Source: Oasisia sp. SBJ-2009 (lineage: Eukaryota > Annelida > Polychaeta > Sabellida > Siboglinidae). Taken from it: a stretch of 64,000 nt of DNA. The position numbers were made by a program, and so were the translations under genes. The notes beneath the pieces are model-generated. The model had not been told where the DNA came from. It was given only the letters and a program-made list of their open reading frames with translations, and searched no databases. This document shows positions 30,305 through 42,335 of the stretch, piece by piece. The stretch spans positions 50,596,513-50,660,512 of the forward strand of contig OZ024861.1 in the NCBI GenBank assembly GCA_964017155.1. Direction: 5' to 3'. The first letter of the stretch is position 1, and every line of letters begins with the position of its first letter.

Positions 30305-32292
30305 TATATATATATATATATCAATTTATATATAATATCATAATGTTCTTCCCATATTGTTCTGTTTATGTTATTAATATTGTATGTTATTTGCCTTCAT
30401 TTAATTGCTCTATGTTATTGTAAAGAGCAACAATAAATTAGATTTGTGTTAAACTGTCTTCTTTTTCCTTGCTGCTTAGTTTTGAGCAATTCCATCATGG
30501 CGTTACATGTGACTTTTTGGGTATTTCAACACTTCTTATATATAAAATATCTATTAATGATCAATCTGAAACATTTAAGGCACGTGATGACTTGGGGTTA
30601 CAGTTTAGCACTTTTAAATGTAACAATTATGCTAAATCTGAAGACTATGCTGCCTGATTATAAAATTCATTTGACAAACCACACACCCACACAGGCATTT
30701 AGAGGTTGGTAAAAGGTCAGCAGGTGCCTGGGTGGGGGTCCCACATTTACTGTCAGGTTCCTGAGATGTCCAACTCATTGGGCCTGAGCAAACATATCAG
30801 ACTGCAAACAATGATACACATTAAAAATCTGTAACATTTATAAATAATGGCCTTACAACTTCTATCCCAGAGGCCAAAGCAAAGAAATGTCGTTATTCAC
30901 GTTATCAGTAAATTACACTGGACGCTGTGGGTGCAGTCGATTGCTGCCCTTCGTCAGGGTTAACATTGACTGCCAAGGGGTTGTGAGGTGGACAGGCAGC
31001 CCAAAGAGGGAGAACTACCAGTTTCAAGCAGCTCTGATTAAGAGGAAAATGAAGACGCAACCCTCCAATGATCTCTTGAAATGATCATCAGAATTTACTA
31101 ATGAAGCTGCTACATAGGCTATAGCCATGATGTTTGTGGCATGTTAATTGTGTTGAATAAATTTATAGAATTACAATATGACATAAAAGTGCATTTTGTT
31201 TGGATGGTCCCCACTTTTTGTGTCCCTTAGATTTTGTATGAAAAGTTGGGGTCATGCTGGCCCCCAGTAATTTTATGCTAAATTATAACACTGGTAAATA
31301 AAGAGTAGATGCTAATGTATTGACTTATGTTGGCAGTTTAAATCTGCCAGGTAAATGCACAAACCTTTGTGCACAATTACCCCTGGCATGGGCTATTGTC
31401 TGATACATTGCATCTGCGCATATTATTTCCTTCATAGGTTGACATTTCATTAAAACGAATGTCATTGATGCAACAGTTTACGCATCAATTGCATATAGAT
31501 ATATAATCCAATTAAAATCTGTCAACTGATTTACATCATAAAATAAATAAATAAGTATACTTATATAGTGCAAATCTAGTTAAAACTACTCAGGCCGTTT
31601 TACATATACATGTAGTAGGTATTCATTAAAAAATAATTACTTAAATATATGACGAAAATTAACTCTACATTACCAAAGTGCCATGTAAACAGATTAATGA
31701 AAACAAAATTAATAAACATATAAGAATATAGAAGGCTAAAATACATAAAACTAAAACGTCATTTAAGAAAGTATGATTTAAAAATTCACTTTACTAATGA
31801 TGCAGTCACTGAAATAAAAGTTAAGCATATATTTATACAGCCACCGTCATGGAATTTATGTAATCATTAAACAATTTTACCTCACATTATGGTTACAGAA
31901 ACTGCTCGTGTATTACAGGGAATTATATACATCAATGAACTGCTAATCGTATTAATAATGCCAACTGACAAGTTTCACTGGGTGGTCCTGCCTAAGAAAA
32001 CGTCATCATCATCAATCACTTGTAAGGATTTATCATGAAATGCAGTTGTGGTATGTGGGCTGGGGAACATAAAATGTATAGGGAAGGAAAAGCCATTTCT
32101 TAATTTAAAGTAGCACCAATGAGGACAATAACAAGCATAATTATTTATTTATATATCAACACATTTATTCACATTTATTATAAGTAATATATTATGTCTA
32201 TTACGAATGCTGCAGCAAATCAAGTGGCCTACACTGTAACATCAGAAATGACAACAGATTAGGAGTGCTCTTTACAATTAATAACTGACTAG
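29441..32292. other. Interior of the bordered block, no defined gene
   Basis: Possible short upstream exons of the Ulp1 gene may lie here (for example a frame from the ATG at 29476), but I cannot connect them. The frame at 30887-31084 is unrecognised. 31540-32110 is AT-rich without clear features. Confidence 0.35.
30139..30330. repeat. (TG)n-(CG)n-(TGCG)n-(TA)n compound microsatellite
   Basis: Alternating purine-pyrimidine throughout, the kind of tract prone to Z-form DNA and slippage. Confidence 0.95.
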
Positions 32293-32294
32293 TA

Positions 32295-33245
32295 GGGGAA
32301 GGGCGGGTAAAATGGGCTCATTAAGCCCTGATCAACCTTCATTTAACAGTAATGTACAAAAATTGTAAATTTTTGCTATAATACCCACCTATGTATATTG
32401 ACTACATACATGCACAGTCTGGTTACTCTATCTTAATAAATATAATACGTTAAACAAGTTTTAAATAGACACTCATTTTATTATTTCTTAAAACATGGAG
32501 GCCAAAGTGGGCCCCCTCACAATGCTATGCAATGACACATAATCGTTGAAGCAAATCTTGCAAATAACCTGCCACACTCATACCCGACGTACACATGGTG
32601 TGTCCACAGCCCACACTCCCAACCAAACATCGATTTTTGGCGTGTTCTGCTGTTGGAATACAAATTTACGAATCTCACAGATAAGGCGTAGCATCGTAGT
32701 CTTCCTTCTATGTTGTTTACGTTCTCAGCTTTTGTGTGCCTTCTCATCTTTGAAACAGTTGGTTGTAGGCACAGTACCAGTCTTGCTGTGACCTCGACTT
32801 GTTTCTTGTAATGACTGCCAGCAATGTTCCAGGTCGTACCTCTGTAGCTCGGCGCACTGTAGCCCCATGGGGCCCACTTTTGCCTCTGCCATAGATTATC
32901 GGGCGGACAGCATTTTGGGATTATTGTGTTTATTCACTTCAAACTGAAATTGTTAATTTAACTAACTATGGCCTATTGCTCCCTATACCACAGTTACTGT
33001 TATGTAGCCTGATAATTTATGAAAAGGTGGTCATTATGGTAAGGCACATCAATTATTTTAAGAAAAGTACCTACAACACAAATTTGATTTGCATTCGTGC
33101 CAAAGAAACAAATACAACGTTGAAGTGTGTCATATGGAGGGTCTGTAAATACTACTACCGTTGCTTTGACTGCATTGCTTACCAGGAATGCTGTGACAGA
33201 TGGGGCCCACTTTGGCTGATGGGCCACCTTTACCCGCCCTTCCCC
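32295..33245. mobile_element. 951-bp DNA element with TIRs and TA target duplication
   Basis: The ends are GGGGAAGGGCGGGTAAA and its exact reverse complement (17 bases perfect), flanked on both sides by TA. Internal AAAGTGGGCCCC-type motifs occur several times near both ends. The TA duplication fits Tc1/mariner/pogo-type elements. No intact transposase is visible, so it is probably nonautonomous. Confidence 0.78.
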
Positions 33246-33367
33246 TACAAACTGTATGTAATTAATTTGCGCGAACTACCACCACTATTGCGACCAAAGT
33301 ACAAGAACCTTTTAATTATGTTCATCATGAACATCAATGTAACTATGATTATATAAAATATTTGCAG

Positions 33368-33561
33368 AAACTGGAGTGTTAGTGTATGTCCAGCGACATA
33401 CAAACATCCGCCAAAAAGTCATCACCAAAGAAAAGGATAAAGACAAGATGTGGCAGGTCCACTCTACACCCCATGCTGGCCACAGTGGCGTCAATGCCAC
33501 TGTGGACAAAATCACCCAGCGATATTACTGGAAAGGGGTCAAAGGTGACGTAAAAGCATAC
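33368..33561 (+). CDS. Ulp1-gene exon a (integrase-type zinc-binding segment)
   Basis: Acceptor TTTGCAG|AAACT; donor GCATAC|GTAAGT. If not spliced, the frame continues as YVSAQEVYCVC, which aligns imperfectly with the usual YVStCevCq. The joining to the next exon is therefore the least certain step. Confidence 0.6.
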
Positions 33562-33608
33562 GTAAGTGCTCAGGAGGTATATTGTGTATGTATATAAACA
33601 CACACACA

Positions 33609-33665
<57 letters not shown>

Positions 33666-35761
33666 GATAGCATGCATGCGCATTCACAACTCCAATACGG
33701 CTAAATAGTTTGAGTGCATTGACAGTGTCATAATAGGCAATATAAAACTGGCTGTTTTAGGACAGGGAGTTATCTTATCTGTCCATCTAATATACTAATT
33801 ATGCTTAAATTTATAAAATATAGTTAATGTCACACTTGATTGTTACAGATCATTCATGCATACCTTGGCATGCTCACTTCAGGAAACACGAATGTGTACG
33901 TGCTGCCCTGTTTTTTGGCAACATATCTTGATATGGGTCAATTCAGTACATTGTTATTTGACCAGGTTAGTAGTTGTTCATGACAATAGACAATTGTTTT
34001 CTAGAATAAAAATTGGATTATGTAATATGTTACACGAGAGAAATTTAGTGCATTTAGTAGACCAGTGGTGCAGTGGCTACATCATCAGAGCTACATCTAA
34101 GAAGACCCGGGTTCGAACCCTGTGTTGCCCTATAAAACCGTGCTCCATATCACTCAGCTGTATTAATAATACCTGGCCATAGACAGTGGTGGATATTAGT
34201 GTATGAATAGTCTTCATGTAGTATTGCTGAATGCTTTCCAGAGAAGTCAAGATGGTGTTCAGATGAATAGGCCAGTGAGTAAAGTGCTTTGAGCAATCCT
34301 GAAAATTGGATATTGTGATATATAAAAACCCATCTTTACCCTTACATGTGTATTCTGTATTTTTGTAGGTATGCTTTGACAAATATCACTGGATATTGCT
34401 ACCCATCTGCCACCAGAACCATTGGTTCTTGCTGGCGGCCAACACCCATGACCACACTGTGGCAGTTCTAGATTCACTGGCACAGAGGCAAAGGCGAGAC
34501 AAGTTTGTGGCGCTATGGCAGTAAGTGTGTTACCGTCAAATGATTTAGTGCAAGCATTCCTACTGCTTGCATATAATCAACCCAAAATCATTATAAAGTC
34601 ATCTCAAATTATAATCACCTTTTGAAAAATCAAGACGTCATATTTGTTTGAAATATAATTTCAAATCTAAACTTCATGCGGTTGCTTACACCCGTTTATG
34701 GCAACTCTTAATGATTTTGTATGTTGCATCTGTGTCATAAGATTCTCGATGATATAGGCATTATGGATATGTTACTATTATTATACAACCATTTCCTTTT
34801 ACTTTCTATCATAAGCTTGGTTAACAGATGCCATAACACTGCTTATTGTGTATATGTGTGTCTTTAAAACTTTTTCATACCCACGTTTTCATTGCTATAG
34901 TAAAACAGGGAAGATATGGATTGTTGCCTACTAGCCTTTCAGCCATGTCTGTTTTTGTCGTAGTGATATGTTTTTTGCAGGAGTAGGTAGAGTATAATTA
35001 TTATCATGTGGCCCTTAATCAGCCATTACATCAACAAGTCGCGTTATTTTCAATACACTGTTATGTTATATCTGGATTAGTATAGATCTTGTTTCTGAAT
35101 AAATACGTTTGCTTTTTAAAGAGGTGTACATTTGATAAATGTGAACCAAATTTCTGTTCTTCTTCCAGGAAGTACACAAACGTGCGGTGCAAAATATTAG
35201 GCATGCCAATACCTAAGTGGACACCAATCGACATTACATGTGGCCAGCAGCATGACAACCACAGTTGCCGCGTCTTCACTTTGATGGTGAGCATCATTTG
35301 AGAACCAGTTATGTCTTACCATTACTTAGATTTTGAAATTCTAATGTAATTATTCAGACAATAGCAATTTTAAAAAGCGTCAGTCCTCTGCATGGTGCTG
35401 TAAAAACAGAGGAACGTCTGTTACTGATTTAGGAAAGAAAACGTCATATTATAATTATATGCGCTCTGTTCAAAGCTTAAAATACACATCTTTTGTCATT
35501 TATATTATTTTACTACTGTGTGAAGTGTTGTTATAATTAACTGAACAACCACAGAAACGATGTGACTAACAATATTACTAGGGGACCATAAAGACGTATT
35601 CAGATGAATGCGTTGTTAAAACGGGGAAATATTAACAATAATGTGTATCTATATTTCAGTACGCAAAGGCCATCTGCAACGGAATGGAAACAAATGAAGT
35701 AGGGGAGGCTGACGTTGTTGCTTTTCGGCATGCGTTGTTGCATGAGTTAATAAATCTTTGA
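33368..35761 (+). CDS. Transposon-derived gene with Ulp1/SENP (C48) protease domain
   Basis: Exons 33368-33561, 33849-33965, about 34369-34520, 35169-35286 and 35660-35761 read through with GT-AG borders. The first has an integrase-type zinc-binding segment (HSTPHAGHSGVNAT, KITQRYYWKGV). The rest is a Ulp1-like cysteine protease end: VYVLPCFLATYL, LLPICHQNHWFLL (catalytic His), AVLDSLAQR (Asp), DITCGQQHDNHSC (Gln and Cys) and VFTLMYAKAICNG. Such proteases cleave SUMO or other ubiquitin-like proteins. Integrase zinc finger and Ulp1 occur together in some mobile-element proteins (Ginger-type transposons are one known case), so this is probably transposon-derived or domesticated. No integrase core is seen. 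The 5' end is undefined, and the zinc finger's CxxC half is missing or degenerate (YVSAQEVYC). Confidence 0.75.
33598..33665. repeat. (CACG)n/(CA)n microsatellite
   Basis: Compound repeat inside the first intron of the Ulp1 gene. Confidence 0.95.
33849..33965 (+). CDS. Ulp1-gene exon b (start of protease domain)
   Basis: 39 codons, in phase at both ends; GNTNVYVLPCFLATYLDMGQ is typical of the segment before the catalytic His. Acceptor TTACAG|ATCAT; donor GACCAG|GTTAGT. Confidence 0.7.
34050..34345 (+). mobile_element. tRNA-derived SINE (plus orientation)
   Basis: A tRNA-like head with GTGGTGCAGTGGCTA and the B-box-like GGGTTCGAACCC is followed by CATAGACAGTGGTGGATAT and, near its end, AAAGTGCTTTGAGCAATCC. 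It belongs to the same family as 8315-8650 and lies in an intron of the Ulp1 gene. Confidence 0.85.
34369..34520 (+). CDS. Ulp1-gene exon c (catalytic His and Asp)
   Basis: KYHWILLPICHQNHWFLL supplies the His-Trp pair and TVAVLDSLAQRQR the Asp-Ser. Acceptor TTTGTAG|GTATG; donor TGGCA|GTAAGT. Confidence 0.8.
35169..35286 (+). CDS. Ulp1-gene exon d (catalytic Gln and Cys)
   Basis: WTPIDITCGQQHDNHSCRVF holds the oxyanion Gln and the nucleophile Cys; the residue after Cys is Arg where most family members have Gly. Acceptor TTCCAG|GAAGT; donor TTGATG|GTGAGC. Confidence 0.8.
35660..35761 (+). CDS. Ulp1-gene exon e (C-terminus)
   Basis: YAKAICNGMETNE ... LLHELINL and stop TGA. Acceptor ATTTCAG|TACGC. 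Confidence 0.75.
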   Translation, partial: YAKAICNGMETNEVGEADVVAFRHALLHELINL

Positions 35762-36279
35762 AAGTTGTCTTATTTATTTGTTATTAAATGCAACGGTTTA
35801 TTGAAAGAGCTTCTTTTGTTGTTAATGATATTGTTTGCATTTCATCTAACACTACTATTGAACTGTCAAGTGACACATACTTCCACCAGTCGACATGTTA
35901 ATACAGTTTTGTAAGTCTTGAATGCATGGCTCATTTCCCAAAATATATTATTAAATCATTGCCGAGTTGTTTTGGTAAAACCAACTATTTGGATATGGTA
36001 ACGTCTAGATTTCCACCCTTTGTACTGATCTTGAAGTACCTCAATGGGATTTATATACTGCAATGCTAAGCCCATATTTGCAAAAGTGGTGGAGAGAAAG
36101 AGCCTTATTGAATAAACAATCTAATTCTACAAAACATTCCAATAGGACCACTATCAAAGTGTGTTCCACCTCGTTTTGAGTGTTGTTTAATGACTTCTTA
36201 CGTGCATGATAAAGGTTAACGTATACTGTGACCAGCGTAAACATGGTGACTGCCGAATTAACATGAGTGAACCAGGCAT
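35762..36279. other. 3' flank of the Ulp1 gene, nothing recognised
   Basis: AT-rich sequence; ATTAAA-like motifs shortly after the stop could be the poly(A) signal. Confidence 0.35.
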
Positions 36280-38150
36280 ATTATAGTTTATGTTAATCAT
36301 TTATTGAATTGAAATGTATTTCAACTACAACAATTACTACTACTAAATTATACGTATAGTGCATACAATACAAATTTTTGAAAAAAGGGTAAAAGAAGTA
36401 CTTATCATGTTTACCATTATAATTGCTTAATTGCATACATAAAATATCTGAACAGTGCAATAGAAGGTGCGACAACACTATTTACATGTATAACCATATG
36501 ACATTTAATCAAAAATAAGACATTTTAACATTTATTGAAGAAAAAACCTTTATAACAATCAACAATCTGAATGTTTAATTTAGTTATCTAATTTATGTTG
36601 GCAAAATAGTCAAGGACTCTAACACATATAACTATTCAACAGTCTATCTGTATAACACTTTTTCGAGGGAGTTCCATAGTTTAACCCCAGTAACAGAAAT
36701 ACACATATTTTTTAAAATTAGTACGTACATAGATTTGCTTGAACTTACATTTATGCCTGGATGAATATCGTGATTCAAGTATTCTGAATAATTTTTGTAC
36801 ATTCATTGGTAATACATAGTGATATGCCTTAAACATAATTATATCAGTTTTTAGTTTTACAAGATCTGGTATTTTAAGAATAAATTATGTACATTATGAA
36901 ACAGTAAGTTTGTGTGATCAAGTCTTTTGGCACCACAAATTATTCTTATAACCCTTTTCTGTAACAAAACTAAACAAAGTATATTTGTAGCATGTGTCAC
37001 CCCATACTTCAGCACAATACAAATATCTGCAGTTATTCTGCGATTACCAAAAATCGTGTAATTGCTTTTTGATATATTATGAGACAATCTATTTAAAAAA
37101 ACATGTCTGCAGTTCCACCATTTATCACCCGAACAAGTTCATTTAAGTCTTTATCACAACATAATAGATTTGTACCATCAGCAAATAAAATATACTTGAA
37201 CACTTGTGAGACTTTACAGATGTCATTAATATACATGATAAATAATTTTGGTCCCAAAATGGAACCCTGAGGGACACCACAAGATATTGGCCTGTAATTT
37301 GTAAAAACGTTTTTTTATCCAGACTTATATAGCGGAATAACTAGCTATTTTCATATTTTTTTGGAAAAACACCTATTTGAAATGAAACGTGACATATATG
37401 AGCAAATGGCTAACTATTTTTGAAATTACATTCTTTAGCAGGCTTATGCTAATGTCACTGAAATCAGTTGATCTTTTATATTAAAAATTTTGAACAGTTC
37501 TAATAATTTCTATGTCATCAACAGGATTTAGAAACATAGTATGTTTAATGATTTCTTCTAAGTAATCATAAATGGTTGTATCGTTTTTAGGTAAGGGGGT
37601 ATTGTTGGCTAAGTTGGGGCCAACATTTGTAAAGAAGTTATTAAATTCATTAGCAATATCTTCTTTCTTTGAAATTATCTTGTTGCTATTTTATAAAGTA
37701 TTCTGGACATGTTGGCTTTTTTTGCGTTTGTTAATTACTTCATTTAGTATTTTCCAGGTCTCTTTAACATTTGCTTTTTTCTAACACCGAGCTATAATAG
37801 TTTTTTATGTAATTCTTAATATAGATGTTAATTTATTTTTGTATGTTTTGTATTTTTGTTCTGCTTCTGCAGATCTCATTACAATGAATGCTTTATATAA
37901 CTTATTTTTCTTTGTACAAGCACGTTTTAAACCTTTGGTGAACCATGGTTTTTTTTCACAGCTTTTTTGTGGATCTTTTGTTACTGGTTAATGATTAACA
38001 TCATAAATTTTTAGCACACTTTCCAGGTTTATTGACTTAGTTCGATGCCATTTTATCCTCATTCATATTTCTGATAAATTAAAATTCTTTTACATTATAC
38101 CTGATTATATTGATGCGCTTCCTTTCTTGCAATTATTATTAATAAACATA
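36280..38150 (-). mobile_element. Decayed LINE, minus strand
   Basis: Minus-strand pieces in element order are SKKEDIANEFNNFFTNVGPN (37.6-37.7 kb), YRPISCGVPQGSILGPKLFI and IYINDI-like residues near 37.25 kb, the palm block KYILFADGTNLLC (FADG where FADD is expected), then LLQKRVIRIICGAKRLDHTN (36.9-37.0 kb) and KFKQIYVRTNFKKY (36.7 kb). Stops and frameshifts are frequent, and the ordinary RT fingers are deleted. Confidence 0.82.
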
Positions 38151-38408
38151 ACAAAACCTCAAAATCATCGTTATTTGTAATTATTTATAAACAGTGTTTT
38201 CTTAATGTCCTTGTCTCAGAGCGTTGTGCATGTTATGCCTTATGCCCCAGTTATGGCTTCGTTACTGCCATGGTTTTCAATGCAGTCTATAGTACGTGCA
38301 GCATTGAATACAAATCCTCGCGTCTTCGTGACATATAACTTTGGCAGTTTAGGATATATGTAACTGTCTACTAGCTGAATGTATTGATGTAACGTGCCTG
38401 TAGTGTGC

Positions 38409-38589
38409 AACGTAGGGGGTCGAAAAGTACGTCGTCGCTGCAGCGCGCAGAAATGATTTATTATGTAACACTGTCGCCGCGGGGGTCATGAACTTAGTCT
38501 CGACATTCTGGCACGACGTTCTGGACCGCTCGACGTTGCACACCGTCGCGCTAACCTTCGCCATGAACCGCTAACCTTTGACATGAACC
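38409..38589 (-). repeat. Right inverted border repeat
   Basis: The reverse complement matches 29191-29267 and 29356-29420 with few changes (GGTTCATGTCAAAGGTTAGC, GTGCAACGTCGAGCGGTCC, ACATAATAAATCATTTCTGC). Confidence 0.85.
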
Positions 38590-41349
38590 ATCAGCCATCA
38601 AATATCAGAGCAAAAATTTAACTTTCAATCAATATCAATCAATCAAACATAATGAATGTGATGTATGTTGAATGCAAATTAATGGGGTTACAAACAGGAT
38701 TATTTGTGGTGCCACTAGACAACAGTTTGTCACATAATGGTGACATCACTACAGACAATGCATTCACCAGAACACAGCGAAGCAGTGATGTATGCCATGC
38801 GGCTGTTTTATTTTATACACATTGAATAATCCTGTACAATGTTTCATATGATTGATACCAATTCTTGGTATGCTACTGTTATACCATTGATTATGCACCC
38901 AAACCAACTTATAGATATTTTATCAAGAAAGTACGGCATTAGCCATATATACCAAGCCAGTCTATATTTTAATGTTGTACAAACAAGAAGCAGACCACGT
39001 CCCTTCATAGCAGCTGGTAGGTAAAGAAAACCAGTTTTAAAATATTATTCCCATCGTTTACCCATACTTCTCCATTGACACTTTCACAGAGAAACGGAAT
39101 ATTTCACAATAACTGCTTCAAAATGAATACATATGTTTGACTAACATTAATTCATGAAATTCAAGCCTCAAACTCCATCTGATCATAAGTTCAATTCCAA
39201 GACAGTAATAACTATTAATAGAACATATGCAGATAATCTTGGATGTTATACAGAAAGTGTGGTATCATAAAATTAACAGCATTGTTAATCCATTAACTGC
39301 AACAATGAAGTACAACATTTCAGATCAATGACTATTTCCCAACACACAAATCCTTTATTGAACTAAAACCAGATCTGTCAACATCTCGACAACTGCAGGA
39401 CAGCATTTTACATAGAATACAAAATGACACACAGCCACACACACGCACACACACACACACATGTCCACACACACGCACGCACATGTGCACACACACAAGA
39501 ACATGTGACATATAACCAAGCAACCTGTTACCAAGACAACAGCAACCAGCTTGCAGCTAATTTGAACGTTTATGAAAGACAGTTACCTTGGCCCTGGCCA
39601 TGACTCAAGTTCTAATGAACTTCTATGTACAATTGTTGGACTCCGGACTATTTACACACGGCCGTAAACTCTTGTATTCTGGCAACAACATCCATTTCCC
39701 ATCACCCACATTTTAAAATCAATGAAACTATTGACTGCGATCACAAATCACCCAAATTATGTATAACCGGCCCTTCACATGATACAACCCAGTTTCTTAA
39801 TGCTGAGATGATTATCTTGGCATATGGAGCATTGTTTTTAAAATAAGTAAACAAGTTTTCACAAACCCACAACGTTAAATAACTGCGTAACTCTAAGATG
39901 CTTCAGTAGACTGGCCCAAGGCTTTCACTGAGAAATGTCTAGTACAAACGAAGTGTACATCCCACAGTCTACAGACAGGAATGTAGAGGCAAGCACATTG
40001 TATTTTATCACAGAAACATTCAGATATAGTTTTATACAATGTCACCCATCTGTGGAGTTTAGGGTCTGTAACAAGCCTACTGAACATTGCATCCATGTTT
40101 GGCCATCTCTGGATACATCTACTGTCCACTGCCCCATTGACATTGTAGTCACTATCACCTTAGTGAACAACTGACATTGTCCAGTGCATTAACTTGGCAT
40201 TACAGTCAGTAAGTTCACCTTTGACCACAGGTCAATTCTTGGTTAAAACCACTCAAACTATGACACAGAACATTCAGATTATTATCAGTTGTTGAAATGG
40301 ATATTATTGATACTTGAAGAACTGACTCTAAACATTGTCACATGACATCACAAATTTACATGTAAAATTTACATTTTTTAAAGATTTATCTGTATTTGTC
40401 TTTCTGATTGCAAAGGTGTTTGAAAGCTGCCAAAATGTAACTGAAGCAAATACGATAATCTGATCGTAAAATATGAAGATAAATCAGATCATTAGTCAAG
40501 GTTTCCAAATCATTCGTATAAAATATATGTACCATGTGTGTTGTTGGGAAGACATGGACTCTTTTGTCTGCCACATTGAAGCTATGTAGCTGCAACCATC
40601 TCCCATAATGCACTTTCTAAACAAACCACTGATGGTTTAGTCAGCCGAACGATCGCTGACAAGTACCCTTGTATGGTCTACCCCTTGTATACCATGTGAA
40701 CCCAAACTTACGTACACTGGTTCTGTCAGAAAACTGATTGTTACAACAATGTTGGGCATTACCCAACTTCCCACATGATGCAAGTCTGGTCACGCATGGA
40801 CGATTTATGTCAACATGGGTGGATTTCAATCTCAACGAAAATAAATTACCCTCATGGGATAAATGAAACCGACTCAACAACACCGAGCAAATGACCCACT
40901 GAATGCATTTCACTGTGACAAAGTCAGCCTTAATCTTTATAGACTCAAATATGCACAGTTTCAGTTGCTTTCTAGGCCCGTAATTTACGAATGTTCCGAA
41001 AGAATGCTCCCTCACAACCTCTTGTGCGAAATGTCAAAGTAAGTCATGGCACATCTGACTCTGTTCACTTCAATTTAGAACATCAGTAACACTCTATCAC
41101 GCATGACCGCTCTTGAAGACAGATAATGACGATATCGTGTGATTTTGTGATAAAAAAGTATTATACATCTGATTAGCATACAGTATGACTCTGCTAATTG
41201 TGTATATATTTGTTGAAACTATGACTAAACAAATCCCCCATTGTGTGACCTTGTACATATGTACAGTGTTCCAGCTCTCACACAATGATTCAACGTATCA
41301 AAGTGTTTCACGTTTGAATAAACACGCAGAATTGCTAAAGATATTGTCA
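38590..41349 (-). other. Probable 3' UTR and flank of the golgin gene
   Basis: No coding exon was recognised. CAATAAAGGATT on the minus strand (about 39349-39361) is a plausible poly(A) signal, which would give a 3' UTR of roughly 2 kb after the stop at 41350. A CA-rich tract lies at 39430-39500. Confidence 0.4.
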
Positions 41350-41464
41350 TCACAGCCATCCAAGGAAGCAGCCGAACAGGACATAGATATGTAGTACGAC
41401 CAGATACAGGCAGATGGCAGTGCGGAGACGAGGCATTGATCGTAAATTCCGGTTTGCGATAAGA
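41350..41464 (-). CDS. GOLGB1: Golgin exon 14 (C-terminal membrane anchor)
   Basis: Reads SLIANRNLRSMPRLRTAICL, then the anchor with the conserved Tyr/His pair and only a few lumenal residues before TGA (41350-41352). Acceptor TTTTTCAG|TCTTA. The other two frames give no membrane helix. Confidence 0.82.
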
Positions 41465-42262
41465 CTGAAAAACAAATAACGTATTTTGCAGATATACATT
41501 TAATTTTTTAACAATCTTCACTGATACGATGAGGGCAATTATAAGAATAAATGCATGTTATGAGTAATATTACTTTTAGCTTTAGATGGGAGAATACTAA
41601 GATATGAAAATAAAAATCTATATCACAAAATTACAACAATTTAAAACAGTACTTCTTGTGGTATAATTACATTATACAAACGTAGTTAGCTATGTTTGGA
41701 CATCACCATTATATTTAACTAAGAAATGGTATATTAAATGTACAATAGTTCCAGTTCCAGATGTGTGTGCCTGTCACTGACCTGTATCTGTGGAGCCAGG
41801 TCTGGAGTCTGGAGCAGTGACTCCGCGCCGTCCGAACTGGAAACAGAAACATCACATCTGACTCCAGTCTCTCCTACACACATCTCTGCACTGTCACAAT
41901 CAACTGACATTTACACCACTGTCCTTATTGTGTACACTACAACACATACACATTTTTAAATTAGAATTATTTAATTCTGAAATATCAACTTTCAAAGTAG
42001 ATGTACTTAGCACTTATAAGTAACTATTTACTGAATGTGTTTCGAAGACAAAACTTGATGCAAAAACAGATCTGTGAGAAAATGTTAATCATATTACACA
42101 TTATCTGTAGAGACAGACACAAGGGAACCACGGATACGCCACAGTTTAACTCAGAATACATTCCAGTACCTTTATTGCTAACCTATTACTTATCTGCTGT
42201 GTGAAATGCTTAGCACTAAATAGATTAATTTATCATATGTAAAAATAGATAATATATATATG

Positions 42263-42335
<73 letters not shown>

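Noticed and set aside
30887..31084. 65-codon plus-strand frame before an AATAAA
   Set aside because: Unrecognised sequence without other exons that can be joined; coding status cannot be supported.
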